A stretch of 64,000 nucleotides of DNA from Lethocerus indicus (taxonomy: Eukaryota > Arthropoda > Insecta > Hemiptera > Belostomatidae), in NCBI GenBank assembly GCA_019843655.1, contig JACDQD010000007.1, forward strand, positions 12,449,846 through 12,513,845, written 5' to 3'. The position numbers and the translations under genes are program-made. The notes under the pieces were generated by a model, which saw nothing but the letters and a program-made list of their open reading frames with translations, ran no database searches and was not told the DNA's origin. The first letter of the stretch is position 1. Each line of letters starts with the position of its first letter. Shown piece by piece: positions 61,101 to 64,000 of this stretch.

Positions 61101-64000
61101 TAAGAGAAAAAAAAACCTGGTACCAGAGTATTAGATTCGAGTACTCGTTATGTAGTATACCTATACATTCATATTTGTGACACCCTCTTGACGTTTATAA
61201 GGACCTTACATAGTAGTATAGATAAATACCCATATCAGTAGCGTGTTGCTGATGTCATTCTTGTTCATAAAACGTGATGGAGACAATATGTTTTAAATAC
61301 CATAATTTTCGGCGTGCATAAAAAAACCGACGTGCATTGTCCCTACACATTTTTATACATACATATAATAAATACCTTTTCTTTTGCTTATAATAAGAGG
61401 GTCTGTCACAAAGAATATAATACCATGACTTAATCTATAATGGCGCCATCAAATCATTTCCATCATTTGAGGAAATCATAGTAGACATATACTTATAATC
61501 TAAGACGACGAAGGTGAGCCCATACATGTGTCTTAACCTAAATAAGAGAAAAAAAAACCTGGTACCAGAGTATTAGATTCGAGTACTCGTTATGTAGTAT
61601 ACCTATACATTCATATTTGTGACACCCTCTTGACGTTTATAAGGACCTTACATAGTAGTATAGATATATGTGCTGTGTATTCCCTGTGTTAATAACCTTC
61701 AGGGAACAAGAATATCAGTAGCGTGTTGTTGTTGTCATAAATAATACCCATTGTTCTTGTTCATAAAACGTGATGGAGACAATATGTTTTAAATACCATA
61801 ATTTTCGGCGTGCATAAAAAAAACGATGTGCATTGTCCCTACACACTTTTATACATACATATAAAAAATACCTTTTTTTGCTTATAATAAGAGGGTCTGT
61901 CACAAGAATATAATACCATGACTTAATCTATAATGGCGCCATCAAATCATTTCCATCATTTGAGGAAATCATAGTAAACATATACTTATAATCTAAGACG
62001 ACGAAGGTGAGCCCATACATGTGTCTTAACCTAAATAAGAAAAAAAAACCTGGTACCAGAGTATTAGATTCGAGTACTCGTTATGTAGTATACCTATACA
62101 TTCATATTTGTGACACCCTCTTGACGTTTATAAGGACCTTACATAGTAGTATAGATATATGTGCTGTGTATTCCCTGTGTTAATAACCTTCAGGGAACAA
62201 GAATATCAGTAGCGTGTTGCTGATGAAATAAATAATACCCATTGTTCTTGTTCATAAAACGTGATGGAGACAATATGTTTTAAATACCATAATTTTCGGC
62301 GTGCTTAAAAAAAACGATGTGCATTGTCCCTACACATTTTTATACATACATATAATAAATACCTTTTCTCTTGCTTATAATAAGAGGGTCTGTCACAAAG
62401 AATATAATACCATGACTTAATCTATAATGGCGCCATCAAATCATTTCCATCATTTGAGGAAATCATAGTAGACATATACTTATAATCTAAGACGACGAAG
62501 GTGAGCCCATACATGTGTCTTAACCTAAATAAGAGAAAAAAAAACCTGGTACCAGAGTATTAGATTCGAGTACTCGTTATGTAGTATACCTATACATTCA
62601 TATTTGTGACACCCTCTTGACGTTTATAAGGACCTTACATAGTAGTATAGATATATAAATGTGTATTCCTGTGTTAATAACCTTCAGGGAACAAGAATAA
62701 GAGTAGCGTGTTGTTGTTGTCATAAATAATACCCATTGCTCTTGTTCATAAAACGTGACGGAGACAATATGTTTTAAATTCCATAATTTTCGGCGTGCAT
62801 AAAAAAACGATGTGCATTGTCCCTACACACTTTTATACATACATATAAAAAATACCTTTTCTTTTGCTTATACTAAGAGGGTCACTAACAAGGAATATAA
62901 TACCATGACTTAATCTATAATGGCGCCATCAAATCATTTCCATCATTTGAGGAAATCATAGTAAACATATACTTATAATGTAAGACGACGAAGGTGAGCC
63001 CATACATGTGTCTTAACCTAAATAAGAGAAAAAAAACCTTGTACCAGAGTATTAGTTTCGAGTACTCGTTATGTAGTATACCTATACATTCATATTTGTG
63101 ACACCCTCTTGACGTTTATAAGGACCTTACATAGTAGTATAGATATATGTGCTGTGTATTCCCTGTGTTAATAACCTTCAGGGAACAAGAATATCAGTAG
63201 CGTGTTGCTGATGAAATAAATAATACCCATTGTTCTTGTTCATAAAACGTGATGGAGACAATATGTTTTAAATACCATAATTTTCGGCGTGCATAAATAA
63301 AAACCGATGTGCATTGTCCCTACACATTTGTATACATACATATAATAAATACCTTTTCTTTGCTTATATAAGAGAGGGTCTGTCACAAAGAAAATAATAC
63401 CATGACTTAATCTATAATGGCGCCATCAAATCATTTCCGTCATTTGAGGAAATCATAGTAGACATATACTTATAATCTAAGACGACGAAAGTGAGCCCAT
63501 ACATGTGTCTTAACCTAAATAAGAAAAAACCTAGTACCCAGAGTATAGTTCGGAGTACTCGTTATGTAGTATACCTATACATTCATATTTGTGACACCCT
63601 CTTGACGTTTATAAGGACCTTACATAGTAGTATAGATATATGTGCTGTGTATTCCCTGTGTTAATAACCTTCAGGGAACAAGAATAAGAGTAAGTGTTGT
63701 TGTTGTCATAAATACACCATTGCTCTTGTTCATAAAACGACGGAGACAATATGTTTTAAATTCCATAATTTTCGTGCGTATAAAAAACGATGTGCATTGT
63801 CCCTACATTAATTTTTATACATACATATAATAAATACCTTTCTCTTGCTTATAATAGGAGGTCTGTCACAAAGAATATAATACCATGACTTAATCCTATA
63901 ATGGCATATCAAATCACTTTCCCGTCATTTGGGAAATCCCATAGTAGTATATACCTATAATCTAAGACGACAAAGTGAGCCCATACATGTGTCTTAACCC
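58090..64000 (+). repeat. Array D block 2, ~497-bp tandem repeat (about 12 units, to the window end)
   Basis: GGCGCCATCAAATC blocks start at 58570, 59043, 59551, 60089, 60506, 61010, 61442, 61934, 62429, 62922 and 63419. Spacing is less even than in block 1 because of internal deletions (61230-61260) and a scrambled part (59330-60180). The sequence becomes more irregular after about 63700, next to the window edge. Confidence 0.93.

Noticed and set aside
51640..64000. CRISPR-like appearance of regular repeats
   Set aside because: Units of about 497 bp repeat in full with no unique spacers, in eukaryotic sequence; this is a satellite.

Overview
The window looks like nuclear DNA of an arthropod, most likely an insect. 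It is strongly AT-rich and holds one spliced eukaryotic gene, the 3' end of a Jockey-clade non-LTR retrotransposon, and three large tandem arrays. There is no bacterial-style gene organisation, rRNA, tRNA or CRISPR. Copies of each repeat differ mostly in the length of A/T or C/G runs, as expected of long-read assembly where short-read polishing cannot place reads uniquely.

Layout. (1) Positions 1-15510 are array A, an AT-rich noncoding family in units of about 1.8-2.4 kb. The first 1466 bases lie in inverted orientation, then comes a 100-N gap, then direct copies. The last copies shift to a 778-bp variant unit. (2) Positions 15511-24596 are mostly single-copy. They contain a 1.2-1.7 kb segment present in direct and inverted copies (17938-22270), a strong RNA-type foldback at 16563-16658, a 137-bp insertion with a 12-bp duplicated flank, and the decayed retrotransposon end at 23860-24235. 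(3) Positions 24597-48965 are array C: seven complete 3.18-kb units and one shortened unit. (4) Positions 48966-49600 hold the two 5' exons and 5' leader region of a gene on the minus strand. (5) Positions 49600-51211 are spacer, ending in a 70-bp GC-rich minisatellite that repeats a CTCF-like core. (6) Positions 51212-64000 are array D, a noncoding unit of about 497 bp in two blocks. Each block is led by the same roughly 450-bp leader, and the blocks are separated by a CA microsatellite and a GC-rich 128-bp duplication.

The central result is the gene. Exons 1 and 2 (49365-49433, 49025-49204) plus exons 3, 4 and 5 of array C copy 7 (46248-46460, 44847-45099, 44355-44560) splice in matching phase into a 306-residue RTF2 (replication termination factor 2) protein. 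All the cysteines of its RING-like Rtf2 domain are in place. Every unit of array C is therefore a copy of the 3' part of RTF2 (exons 3-5 with introns). The unit nearest exon 2 (copy 8) has lost exon 3 and has a premature stop in exon 4, so it lies inside intron 2 as a decoy. Copies 1 and 7 have undamaged coding sequence; copies 2-6 carry one- or two-base losses, nearly all in homopolymers. Copies 1-6 lie beyond the first usable polyadenylation signal and have no promoter of their own that I can see.

I recognise no other protein-coding gene with confidence. The sequence cannot decide whether the copy number of array C is real or inflated by assembly, or whether the indels in inner copies are real decay or consensus error.
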